This document shows positions 39,687 to 47,823 of a DNA stretch of 64,000 nucleotides, piece after piece. The first letter of the stretch is position 1. The number at the start of each line of letters is the position of its first letter. This DNA is from Enterococcus hirae ATCC 9790 (lineage in GTDB: Bacteria > Bacillota > Bacilli > Lactobacillales > Enterococcaceae): the NCBI RefSeq assembly GCF_000271405.2, contig NC_018081.1, positions 2,097,733 through 2,161,732 on the forward strand. The letters run 5' to 3'. Below the pieces are notes generated by a model, which saw only the letters and a list, made by a program, of their open reading frames with translations, had not been told where the DNA came from and made no database searches. The translations under genes were made by a program, and so were the position numbers.

Positions 39687-40860
39687 TCAGACTAATGAAT
39701 GGGCATAGTGGATACTTTTGTATTCTTTTGGGGTACAGCCGGCGACCTTTTTGAACACTTGAATAAAATGACTTTGACTAGAATAAGCAAGCAAGTGACT
39801 GATTTCATCGTAAGAATGATCTGTAAACAATAACAAATGTTTTGCTTCGGTTATCTTTTTTCTTGAATGTATCCGTGAATGGTAATCCCCATTTCTTTTT
39901 GAAGTGGCTGCAAATATGTGCTTTATGTTTTTCAGTGATGGCAGCTAACTCGTCGACGGTGATGCGTTCGTATAAATGATTATCAATGTGGTTGACAATC
40001 GTTTTTACTAACATGGATTTTTGAGCTAAAGGAAAATTATGAAGCAGTTCCATAAAACGGAAGGTTGCTTCTTTCATATATTGCAGACATTCTTTGACTG
40101 AGTGGATATAAATCAGTCCCTGAATCAAAGAGTCGGACAGACCAAAGGCTTGATTGATCGGTACGCCTTCTTCAATACTCATTCTGGTGACGATGGCTAC
40201 GAATGAGGCAAATTTAAGTTTCAACCCTTCCAATTCAAAGGGGGATAAAGAGACTTTATAGGTTTCTTTCATTTTATTGAAGACCCAAATGACTTTTTCA
40301 GGTTCGTTTCGTTTGATGTAATCTAGATACCGTAATTCAAAATGATACGAATCGAAGGTTTCTTTGTGGATCCGTCGATCATAAAGATTATTTTCCAGGC
40401 TGTAATCAGTGGATAGATTTTTTTTATTTTTATCTTGTTGAAAGTACCAAATAAATTCTTCCTTTTTGGTTGGCCGCTGAGTCAGAATCGTGTGTAATAG
40501 TTGGATATATTCTTCAAATGAATACTTGTCTTCTTTGGAATAATGAATATTATAATGGTACTCATGTCCCATAAAAAAACAAGAGGTTTCTTTTGAACCG
40601 ATAATACCGCAAGGGCCAATGATCATCTGATATTCCTTTTGATCAGATTTAAAACAAAAATAGCCGTATAAATAGGATGTTGTATGGTAAAGCTGGATCT
40701 GCTCTGTTTTTCTAAATGGAAAATAGGTACTGATCGTGATTGGTAAGTCTTCTAAATTTTTTGGATGGATGAGATATCCGTTTTCATCAAATAATAGCAT
40801 CGGAATCAGATATTTTCGGTACAATAAATCCATAGTTATTTTAATCGTATCGGTAGTCAT
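39687..40860 (-). pseudogene. AraC-family regulator of the beta-glucoside locus, frameshifted twice at A tracts
   Basis: The frame as read (39805-40860) has an N-terminal sensor domain of about 270 residues (LLFDENGYLIHPKNLEDLPI, a PocR/YSIRK-like sensory fold) and the first AraC helix-turn-helix (ITVDELAAITEKHKAHICSHFKKK), then degenerates. Adding one A at the run opposite 39892-39894 gives MGITIHGYIQEK, and one more at the run opposite 39856-39861 gives KITEAKHLLLFTDHSYDEIS and the ending FIQVFKKVAGCTPKEYKS, the complete second helix-turn-helix, with stop at 39687-39689. Both fixes are the same kind (a missing A). The gene is divergent from the GH3-PTS operon, where two direct repeats suit an AraC dimer. 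Confidence 0.83.
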
Positions 40861-40923
40861 AATGTAAATACTCCTTGTGACGAATTCTTTCTTTTTATTT
40901 TACACGAATAAATTTTGTATAGC

Positions 40924-40962
40924 GCGAATATTTTGGTATAAACGCTAATATTTTTATATAAA
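40924..40962 (+). promoter_or_regulatory. AraC-type direct-repeat operator
   Basis: AATATTTT-nn-TATAAA occurs at 40927-40942 and again exactly 20 bp later at 40947-40962, two helical turns apart as AraC dimers need. The second copy covers the -35 position of the promoter whose -10 TATAAT is at 40980-40985, as in class II activation. Confidence 0.7.
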
Positions 40963-40979
40963 AATCGTTTTTTATTCTT

Positions 40980-40985
40980 TATAAT
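40980..40985 (+). promoter_or_regulatory. -10 box of the GH3-PTS operon
   Basis: Perfect TATAAT 34 bases before the start codon. The -35 position (40957-40962, TATAAA) is poor, consistent with activator dependence. Confidence 0.65.
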
Positions 40986-40992
40986 CTGTTCT

Positions 40993-41006
40993 ATAAAGCG
41001 GTTACA
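40993..41006 (+). promoter_or_regulatory. cre site at the GH3-PTS operon start
   Basis: ATAAAGCGGTTACA fits the cre consensus with one mismatch. It lies over the expected transcription start, a repressing position for CcpA. Confidence 0.6.
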
Positions 41007-41018
41007 AAGGAGGCGCCG

Positions 41019-43226
41019 ATGGAAGCAGATCAGTTACAAGCTTTGTTTGATCGATTATCTGTTCAGGAAAAAATCGCACAAATGATCCAACTGAATGGAA
41101 GTATTCTATCAGAAAATGATGTGATGAATACTGGGCCAATGGAAGAATTAGGATTACCTCAAGAGTTAGATGTATTTGAGATTGGCTCTATTTATAATAT
41201 CAACGATCATCAAAAATTAAAAGAACTACAAACAAAAGTTTTAGCAAAAAGTAAACACAAGATACCCATGTTGTTTATGTCAGATGTCATCTATGGGTTT
41301 CGGACAATTTTCCCCATACCTCTAGCTCAAGCTGGTTCTTACGATTTTGAGCTAATTCAACAAGCAGCTAAGTTAACAGCAGAAGAAAGTTATTTAAATG
41401 GCTTACATGTCTTGTTTTCACCAATGTTAGATTTAGCGCGTGATCCACGTTGGGGGAGGGTTATGGAATCTCCAGGCGAAGATGTTTATACGGCGAAAGA
41501 GTTTGCAAAAAGTATCGTCAATGGTTATCAGGGAGATAGTGAGACAAAAATTCCAGAAAAACATGTAGCCGCATGTCTGAAGCACTTTGCAGCTTATGGA
41601 GCACCGGAAGCAGGACGGGAATATCAAGCTGTAGATATGTCCCATCAACGGCTTTTCAATGAATATCTACAGCCTTATCAAGCAGCAATTGAAGCAAAAT
41701 GTGAATTAGTAATGACTGCTTTTAATTTGTTGAATGGAGTTCCTGCAACTGGAAATGAATGGTTGAATCGAGAGATTTTACGTTCTCGCTTTGGTTTTGA
41801 TGGCGTATTAGTTTCAGACTATGCAGCAATCAAAGAACTGATTCCTCACGGGTATGCCAAAGACGAAATAGATGCAGCCAAAAAGGCACTCATTGCAGGT
41901 GTTGATTTAGACATGATGACTTCGATTTATGCCAATCACCTGTCTGAATTAGTACAAGAGCCACGATTTATGCAACTTCTCGATGAAGCGGTGTGGCGTA
42001 TTTTAATGTTAAAAAATAAATTGGGCTTATTTGAAAATCCTTATCGTGGCTTGGAAGAAGTGAATACTGGAGAAATCTTAACCGAAAAAGCTAAAGAAGC
42101 AGCAGTCGAGTTGGTTGAAAAAAGTTGTGTTCTTTTAAAAAATAATGACACACTTCCATTAGTACCAAATCAAAAAATTGCTGTGATCGGTCCATACGGC
42201 GAAAGTCCTCTCACTTTAGGTTTTTGGGCTTCAGTCAGCGGAAAGCCACAAGATACGGTTACTTTGAAGGAAGGATTGAGTCGCCATTTTGCGACAGATC
42301 ACTTAATGTTTGCTAAAGGATACAATTTATTCGATTCTTATGATGGGTTTGGACCTCTGAAAAAAGGAATGGAATTATTGAATGGGCCAATTGCAGAAGA
42401 GGAATCATTAATGGAAGAAGCTTACCAGATTTCTCAAAAGGCTGATGTGATTGTATTAACATTTGGCGAACAATTTCTCGAAAGTGGTGAAGGAGCTTCT
42501 AAAGCTCACTTACAGATTTCAAAAAAACAACAACGTTTGATCAAAAAATTACATGAATTAAATAAACCAATTATAGGCGTACTATATACCGGTCGACCGC
42601 TAGTCATAACGGATATAGAAAAATATTTCGATAGTTTATTACTTGTCTGGTTTCCTGGAACGATGGGTGGGATCGGAATCGCTAATTTACTTGCTGGTAA
42701 AGTCAGTCCTTCTGCTCGTCTATCGATGACGTTTCCTAGAAGTGAAGGACAACTACCGATTTATTATGCTCAGACCTCCACAGGCAGACCAATATCAACA
42801 AGCAATCATTCTGAGCGTTTTGTCTCAAAATATATCGATGAATCCAATGATCCGCTATTCAAATTTGGAGCGGGAATGAGTTACGCCTCATTCGAAAGTC
42901 AATTACTGAGAAGTGAGCAAAAAGACCAATTTATTGAGATCAATTATTTAGTGAAAAATCGATCGGATGTTTCAGCAGAAACTGTGACACATCTTTATCT
43001 TCATCAAGAATATGCTTCGATTGTCCAACCGGAAAAACGATTGGTCAGCAGTCAGCGAATCTATTTAGAAGCAAATCAAGAAAAGCAAGCAAGAATCAAT
43101 ATTCCAATTTCTGACTTAGCTATCTTTGATAATAATGGAAATAGTTGGATAGAAGAAGGTGTCTACCATTTTTATTTAAATGTCGACGGGTTAGAAAGTG
43201 TTACCACATGGGAATATAAACAATAG
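41019..43226 (+). CDS. Beta-glucosidase-like glycoside hydrolase, GH3
   Basis: 735 residues with the full three-domain GH3 layout. The N-terminal TIM barrel contains RWGRVMESPGED, KHFAAYGAPEAGREY and the nucleophile Asp in GVLVSDYAAIKEL. The alpha/beta sandwich follows (KSCVLLKNNDTLPL, LTFGEQFLESGEGASKAHL), then a fibronectin-like C-terminal domain. No signal peptide is present, so it acts inside the cell on imported beta-linked sugars. GGAGG precedes the ATG. It is the first gene of a tightly spaced six-gene run controlled by the divergent AraC-type gene. The exact sugar specificity cannot be read. Confidence 0.94.
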   Translation: MEADQLQALFDRLSVQEKIAQMIQLNGSILSENDVMNTGPMEELGLPQELDVFEIGSIYNINDHQKLKELQTKVLAKSKHKIPMLFMSDVIYGFRTIFPIPLAQAGSYDFELIQQAAKLTAEESYLNGLHVLFSPMLDLARDPRWGRVMESPGEDVYTAKEFAKSIVNGYQGDSETKIPEKHVAACLKHFAAYGAPEAGREYQAVDMSHQRLFNEYLQPYQAAIEAKCELVMTAFNLLNGVPATGNEWLNREILRSRFGFDGVLVSDYAAIKELIPHGYAKDEIDAAKKALIAGVDLDMMTSIYANHLSELVQEPRFMQLLDEAVWRILMLKNKLGLFENPYRGLEEVNTGEILTEKAKEAAVELVEKSCVLLKNNDTLPLVPNQKIAVIGPYGESPLTLGFWASVSGKPQDTVTLKEGLSRHFATDHLMFAKGYNLFDSYDGFGPLKKGMELLNGPIAEEESLMEEAYQISQKADVIVLTFGEQFLESGEGASKAHLQISKKQQRLIKKLHELNKPIIGVLYTGRPLVITDIEKYFDSLLLVWFPGTMGGIGIANLLAGKVSPSARLSMTFPRSEGQLPIYYAQTSTGRPISTSNHSERFVSKYIDESNDPLFKFGAGMSYASFESQLLRSEQKDQFIEINYLVKNRSDVSAETVTHLYLHQEYASIVQPEKRLVSSQRIYLEANQEKQARINIPISDLAIFDNNGNSWIEEGVYHFYLNVDGLESVTTWEYKQ

Positions 43227-43236
43227 GGGGATTACG

Positions 43237-44589
43237 ATGGAAAAATTAGAAGCGTTTTTAGGAAGTAAGTTATTACCATTATCGCAAAAATTACAACAAA
43301 ATAAAGTGTTAGCTGCTTTGATGGAAGGGTTTATTCGTACGAGTCCAATCACTTTGGGGATTGCGCTGATTACGATCGTAGGGAACTTCCCAATTCCTGG
43401 TTGGATCGATTATTTGACTTCATTAGGTATTTACCCACATGTAGAAGCTATTACAAATGGTGCAACTGGGGTATTTTCATTGTATGTCGTTTATAGTCTG
43501 GCTTTTTCTTATGCAAAACAACTGGGGACGAATGAGCGAAACGCAGCCATTATTTCTTTAGCTAGTTTTGTGATGTTGATGCCTCAAACTGTCGCAACAA
43601 TGGCTATGCAAAATGGAGAGGCTGTAGACTCTACGATTGCAGCATTACGCTTAGATTTCTTAGGCGGACAAGGCTTGTTTATTGGAATGATCGTTGCGTT
43701 AGTGGTTACTCAACTTTATGCTTATCTATCGAAAAAAAATATTGTGCTTAAATTACCAGATAGCGTACCTCCGATGGTTACGCAATCATTGGCACCGGTC
43801 TTTGTTGTAACAATCATCTTTGTCTTTGTATTTATTCTGCGTATCTTATTTGGTTTGACAAAATCTGGCTCGATTTTCCAATTCTTTATCGATGTGATCA
43901 ATGCACCGCTTAACGCGTTGGTTGCTAGTCCATTATCAATTATTATTATCATGGAAGTATTAGCTGTCCTTTGGTTCTTTGGAATTCACAACGCAGTTTT
44001 ACAAGGACCATTAGGAGCAATCAGTATGACGATGGTTGTCTCAAATATCGCAGCTTTCCAAAAAAATGAAGCTTTGCCTTACTTGATTCCTTCTGTGATC
44101 TACATGGGAATGTACGCTGCAGGCTTCATGGGATTTGTGACGTTCTTTATGATTCGTAGTAAATCTGCCAAAATGAAACAACTTGGGAAATTATCCGTGA
44201 TTCCTGCCATTTTCAACATTACGGAACCCTTGATGTTTGGTATGCCGATTATTTTAAACCCATTGTTTTTCATTCCACAAGTCTTTACACAGTTGATCGC
44301 AGGCTTTGTGACGTGGGGATTAACCACAACTATTTTACCGATTTCATTGAACCCAATGATAAGTTTATTGCCTTGGACGACACCAACTTTTGTTAAGATG
44401 CCACTTTCTGGTGGAATAAATTATACAATCTTGATGGTTATTTGCATGGGTATCGGGATCTTGATGTGGTATCCATTTATCAAGATTGCTGACAAAAAAG
44501 AGTATGAATTAGAATTAAAAGCAGAAGCCGAAGCTAAGGAAGCAAAAGAAAAGATGGCTGGTGTGATTGCAGAAGAAGTTCAAGCATAA
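43237..44589 (+). CDS. PTS EIIC component, cellobiose/beta-glucoside (lactose-cellobiose family)
   Basis: 450 residues from the ATG at 43237 with AGGGGG upstream; longer in-frame starts upstream overlap the GH3 gene and lack a site. About ten membrane helices are seen, and the family segments FGIHNAVLQGPLGAISM, NITEPLMFGMPIILNP and MPLSGGINYTILM are present. It imports a beta-glucoside while phosphorylating it. No EIIA or EIIB gene is in the locus, so it must borrow them from another cellobiose system. The phospho-sugar it makes should feed the GH1 enzyme two genes later. Confidence 0.94.
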   Translation: MEKLEAFLGSKLLPLSQKLQQNKVLAALMEGFIRTSPITLGIALITIVGNFPIPGWIDYLTSLGIYPHVEAITNGATGVFSLYVVYSLAFSYAKQLGTNERNAAIISLASFVMLMPQTVATMAMQNGEAVDSTIAALRLDFLGGQGLFIGMIVALVVTQLYAYLSKKNIVLKLPDSVPPMVTQSLAPVFVVTIIFVFVFILRILFGLTKSGSIFQFFIDVINAPLNALVASPLSIIIIMEVLAVLWFFGIHNAVLQGPLGAISMTMVVSNIAAFQKNEALPYLIPSVIYMGMYAAGFMGFVTFFMIRSKSAKMKQLGKLSVIPAIFNITEPLMFGMPIILNPLFFIPQVFTQLIAGFVTWGLTTTILPISLNPMISLLPWTTPTFVKMPLSGGINYTILMVICMGIGILMWYPFIKIADKKEYELELKAEAEAKEAKEKMAGVIAEEVQA

Positions 44590-44602
44590 TGGAGGAGAGC
44601 AA

Positions 44603-45490
44603 ATGGTCGTTTTAGGGATTGATATTGGAGGGACGATGATCAAGACCGCTCTGATTTCTCAGAATGAAGTTTCTTTTAAAAAGCGTTTTCCAACACCTTC
44701 AGACAAAGAGCAATTTCAACGATTATTATCACAAATGATTCGTGACTATCAAGAGATCCAATCATTCCATAAAATTGCTTTTTCAGTACCTGGATCGGTT
44801 GATCAGTCTGGGACAGTTCGCTTCGGCGGTGCTGTTCCTTATCTGGATCAACTCCAATTGCAATCGTTTTTAGAGTTGGAGAATTTCGAAGTGTTCGTTG
44901 AAAATGATGCCAAAGCTGCTACTTCCTGTGAAATGAAATATGGCAATTTAAAAGGGATCCAACAAGCCGCAGCAATTATTTTGGGAACTGGAGTTGGCAT
45001 GGGCATTTGTATCAATGGACAGCTTTATAAAGGAACGCACATGCAAGCCGGTGAAATTAGCTTTATGATCCGTGATCGTCAGATTACTGGTCAAGACTCG
45101 TTTGTAGGTATGGGACTGTCGGCTGTTTGGTTGATCAAACAATTAGCTGAATTATTAAAAGTAGACGACGAGGGCGAACAGGTCTTTGCTGCCTTAAAAG
45201 ACAGTGAGAATGAGTCAGCCAAAGCTTTATTTCATGATTATTGTAAACAGGTTGCTTTTCTTTGTTTCAATGTTCAAACGCTGCTAGATGTTGAAAAGAT
45301 CGTCATTGGTGGAGGAATCAGTCAACAAGAATATTTGGTCCAGACGATTCAACAAGCTTATCGAGAGCTGTTTACAGTAGCGCCAATCATCAAAAAAACA
45401 TTACAACCAATGACGATTGAAGCAGCAAAATTTCAAGCAGACGCCAATTTAATTGGTGCGGCCATAAAGGAGAATGAAGATGAAAAATAA
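44603..45490 (+). CDS. ROK-family sugar kinase
   Basis: 295 residues from ATG 44603 (GGAGGAG ahead). The phosphate loop GIDIGGTMIKTAL, the sugar loop VENDAKAATSCEMKYGN, the ATP loop ILGTGVGMGI and the GGGIS motif mark a ROK kinase. No helix-turn-helix is present, so it is an enzyme, not a repressor. The usual Cys-rich zinc motif of glucokinases is absent (HMQAGEISFMI only), which is common in small Gram-positive ROK kinases. It probably phosphorylates glucose or an aminosugar freed by the GH3 enzyme. The end overlaps the GH1 gene by 11 bases. Confidence 0.9.
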   Translation: MVVLGIDIGGTMIKTALISQNEVSFKKRFPTPSDKEQFQRLLSQMIRDYQEIQSFHKIAFSVPGSVDQSGTVRFGGAVPYLDQLQLQSFLELENFEVFVENDAKAATSCEMKYGNLKGIQQAAAIILGTGVGMGICINGQLYKGTHMQAGEISFMIRDRQITGQDSFVGMGLSAVWLIKQLAELLKVDDEGEQVFAALKDSENESAKALFHDYCKQVAFLCFNVQTLLDVEKIVIGGGISQQEYLVQTIQQAYRELFTVAPIIKKTLQPMTIEAAKFQADANLIGAAIKENEDEK

Positions 45491-46844
45491 ATTTCCAACA
45501 GATTTTTTATGGGGAGCTTCTACCAGTGCTTATCAAGTAGAAGGCGCTTGGAATGAAGAGGGGAAAGAACCATCTGTTCAGGATATCAAGTCTATCCCAG
45601 AAGGAACGACTGATTTTAAATTTGCCTCTGACCACTACCATCGATTGGAAGAAGATGTCCGTTTATTTAAAGAGTTAGGACTAAAAGCTTATCGTTTTTC
45701 GATTTCATGGAGTCGTGTAATGCCTAATGGAAAAGTGAATCCAGCTGGTATTGCTTTTTACAAACGTTTGATTGAGTTATTGAAAGAAAATGATATCCAA
45801 CCAATCGTAACTGTTTTCCATTTTGATTTGCCTGCGTCCATTGCCGAAAAAGGTGGTTGGGAAAATAGAGAAACGATTCAAGCTTTTGCGGATTATTGTC
45901 AGGTATTATTTGACCATTTTGGGCAAGATGTTCCACTTTGGCAAACAATCAATGAACAAAATGTCATGGCATTGGCTGGTTCTGTAATTGGGACAAGTAA
46001 TAAAAGTATGAAAGAAAAATTCCAAGAAAACCATCATATGTTAGTCGCACAAGCCCTCGTGACCAGTAATTACCACAAAGGGAATTATAACGGCAAAATT
46101 GGACCAGCACCTAACATCGCCAGTGTGTATCCTGCTTCAGATAAACCAGAGGATCAGATGGCCGCTTTATATATGAGTGCGCTTAGAAATTGGCTCTTTT
46201 TAGATGTTGCTGTTTTTGGGAAGTACAATCATAATGCTTGGCATTTATTAGAGAAGATTGGTGCGGCACCAGTGATTACTGCAGAAGATCAAACGATTTT
46301 AGCAGAAGGAACAGGAGACTACATTGCTTTTAACTACTATAATACAATGACCGTCTCCAGTTATTTTGCTAAAGAACAAAAAATAGATCAGCAATCCGGT
46401 TTTGGGATTCCAGGATTCTTTCAAACAGTCGAAAATCCACATTTACCAATGACGGAATTTGGCTGGCCTATTGATCCAGAAGGGTTTCGTTTTACTTTAA
46501 ATGAAATTTATTCTCGCTATCGCTTACCACTCTTGGTGACAGAAAATGGGATCGGTGCATCAGAACAACTCATTGACGGGAAAATCCATGATGATTATCG
46601 AATTGATTATTTACATCAACACATCCAGCAAATGGCTTTAGCGATTGAAGATGGCGTTGAGGTGATCGGTTATTGCCCATGGAGTGCGATTGATTTGATC
46701 AGTACCCATGAAGGAATCAATAAAAGGTACGGATTTATCTATGTCAATCGGACCGATGAAGAGTTACTCGATTTAGCACGGTATAAAAAGGATAGCTTTT
46801 ATTGGTATCAACAAGTGATTGAGGAAAATGGCTTAGGAGAATGA
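45480..46844 (+). CDS. 6-phospho-beta-glucosidase, GH1
   Basis: 454 residues from the second of two nearby ATGs, chosen because AAAGGAG then sits 7 bases away rather than 1. GH1 landmarks are FLWGASTSAYQVEGAWNEEG, YRFSISWSRVMPNG, acid/base Glu in TINEQNV and nucleophile Glu in LLVTENGIG. Near the end, STHEGINKRYGFIYV carries the Ser, Lys and Tyr that bind the 6-phosphate in this subgroup, so a phosphorylated sugar from the PTS is the likely substrate. It is in the same transcript as the kinase gene before it. Confidence 0.93.
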   Translation: MKNKFPTDFLWGASTSAYQVEGAWNEEGKEPSVQDIKSIPEGTTDFKFASDHYHRLEEDVRLFKELGLKAYRFSISWSRVMPNGKVNPAGIAFYKRLIELLKENDIQPIVTVFHFDLPASIAEKGGWENRETIQAFADYCQVLFDHFGQDVPLWQTINEQNVMALAGSVIGTSNKSMKEKFQENHHMLVAQALVTSNYHKGNYNGKIGPAPNIASVYPASDKPEDQMAALYMSALRNWLFLDVAVFGKYNHNAWHLLEKIGAAPVITAEDQTILAEGTGDYIAFNYYNTMTVSSYFAKEQKIDQQSGFGIPGFFQTVENPHLPMTEFGWPIDPEGFRFTLNEIYSRYRLPLLVTENGIGASEQLIDGKIHDDYRIDYLHQHIQQMALAIEDGVEVIGYCPWSAIDLISTHEGINKRYGFIYVNRTDEELLDLARYKKDSFYWYQQVIEENGLGE

Positions 46845-46848
46845 AGCA

Positions 46849-47823
46849 ATGAGAACAAAAGAAATTATTTTTGATCGCAAGGCAAATACCGGTCTCAAGC
46901 TTTACTTACAAGAAGAATTGTTTGAATCGCAGCCAATCGAACAACGTCCGTTTATTTTAGTAATTCCTGGGGGTGGGTATTCTTTTTGTAGTGAAAGAGA
47001 AGGGGAACCGATCGCATTAAGCTTTCTGTCAAAGGGCTATCATGCAGGTGTTTTACATTATCATGTAGGAGAACATCGTCATTTTCAAAAAGCATTGTCT
47101 GATGGACAAAAAGCAATGGAATTACTTCAAGAATGTGCGGAAGAATGGCAGATTGATCGTCATAAGATTGCGGTCATTGGCTTTTCAGCAGGTGGGCATT
47201 TAGCAGCAGCCATGTCGACAATGTTAGCGACTAAACCCGCTCTATGTTTATTAGGTTATCCAGCTATCCTCGCTTCTTTTTCAGAGGTCATGGGTATTTC
47301 GGCTCCTTCTTTGGAAGAATGCGTGACGAGTGATACGCCGCCGACGTTTTTATTCTCCACATTTGAAGATTCGATCGTTCCTATCGAAAATTCCTTACTA
47401 TATTTACGTGCGTTAGAAGAAAATGATGTTCCTTTTGAATCACATATTTTTCAAAAAGGACCTCATGGACTTTCTTTGGCAACTAAGTGGTACCGCACAT
47501 CTGATGAAGTGACAGACGAACGTTTTGCTCGCTGGTTTCCATTTGCGATGGAATGGATGGAATCACAGTGGGAAGAACAAGAAAAAGGCAACGAATTATC
47601 GACCAGAGAGATCATCGACATACCGATTTTTCAACTCGTAAAAGAGTCAGAAAATCAGCAAGTTCTCCAACGATTTTTCCCTGGCTGGCAAGATCCTAGT
47701 CGTTTCAAATTAGTAAAAAGACTTAATTTAAAGCAATTGCGGCGAATGATTCCAGATCAAATGACGAATGAACGATTTGAACAATTGATCGATGGATTGA
47801 ATCGACCAAAGGAGGAGCATTGA
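46849..47823 (+). CDS. Alpha/beta hydrolase, acetyl-esterase-like
   Basis: 324 residues. The first 230 form an alpha/beta hydrolase of the BD-FAE/Axe-like group: oxyanion segment VIPGGGYSFCSEREGEPIA, nucleophile Ser in IGFSAGGHLAAAM, acid Asp in STFEDSIVP and catalytic His in KGPHGLSLA. These are intracellular carbohydrate acetyl esterases. The last 90 residues are an added helical domain (SENQQVLQRFFPGW, LKQLRRMIPDQM) that I do not recognise. Its place between GH1 and DUF4091 genes suggests removal of acetyl groups from the imported sugar. GGAG of the preceding gene end serves as ribosome site. Confidence 0.85.
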   Translation: MRTKEIIFDRKANTGLKLYLQEELFESQPIEQRPFILVIPGGGYSFCSEREGEPIALSFLSKGYHAGVLHYHVGEHRHFQKALSDGQKAMELLQECAEEWQIDRHKIAVIGFSAGGHLAAAMSTMLATKPALCLLGYPAILASFSEVMGISAPSLEECVTSDTPPTFLFSTFEDSIVPIENSLLYLRALEENDVPFESHIFQKGPHGLSLATKWYRTSDEVTDERFARWFPFAMEWMESQWEEQEKGNELSTREIIDIPIFQLVKESENQQVLQRFFPGWQDPSRFKLVKRLNLKQLRRMIPDQMTNERFEQLIDGLNRPKEEH

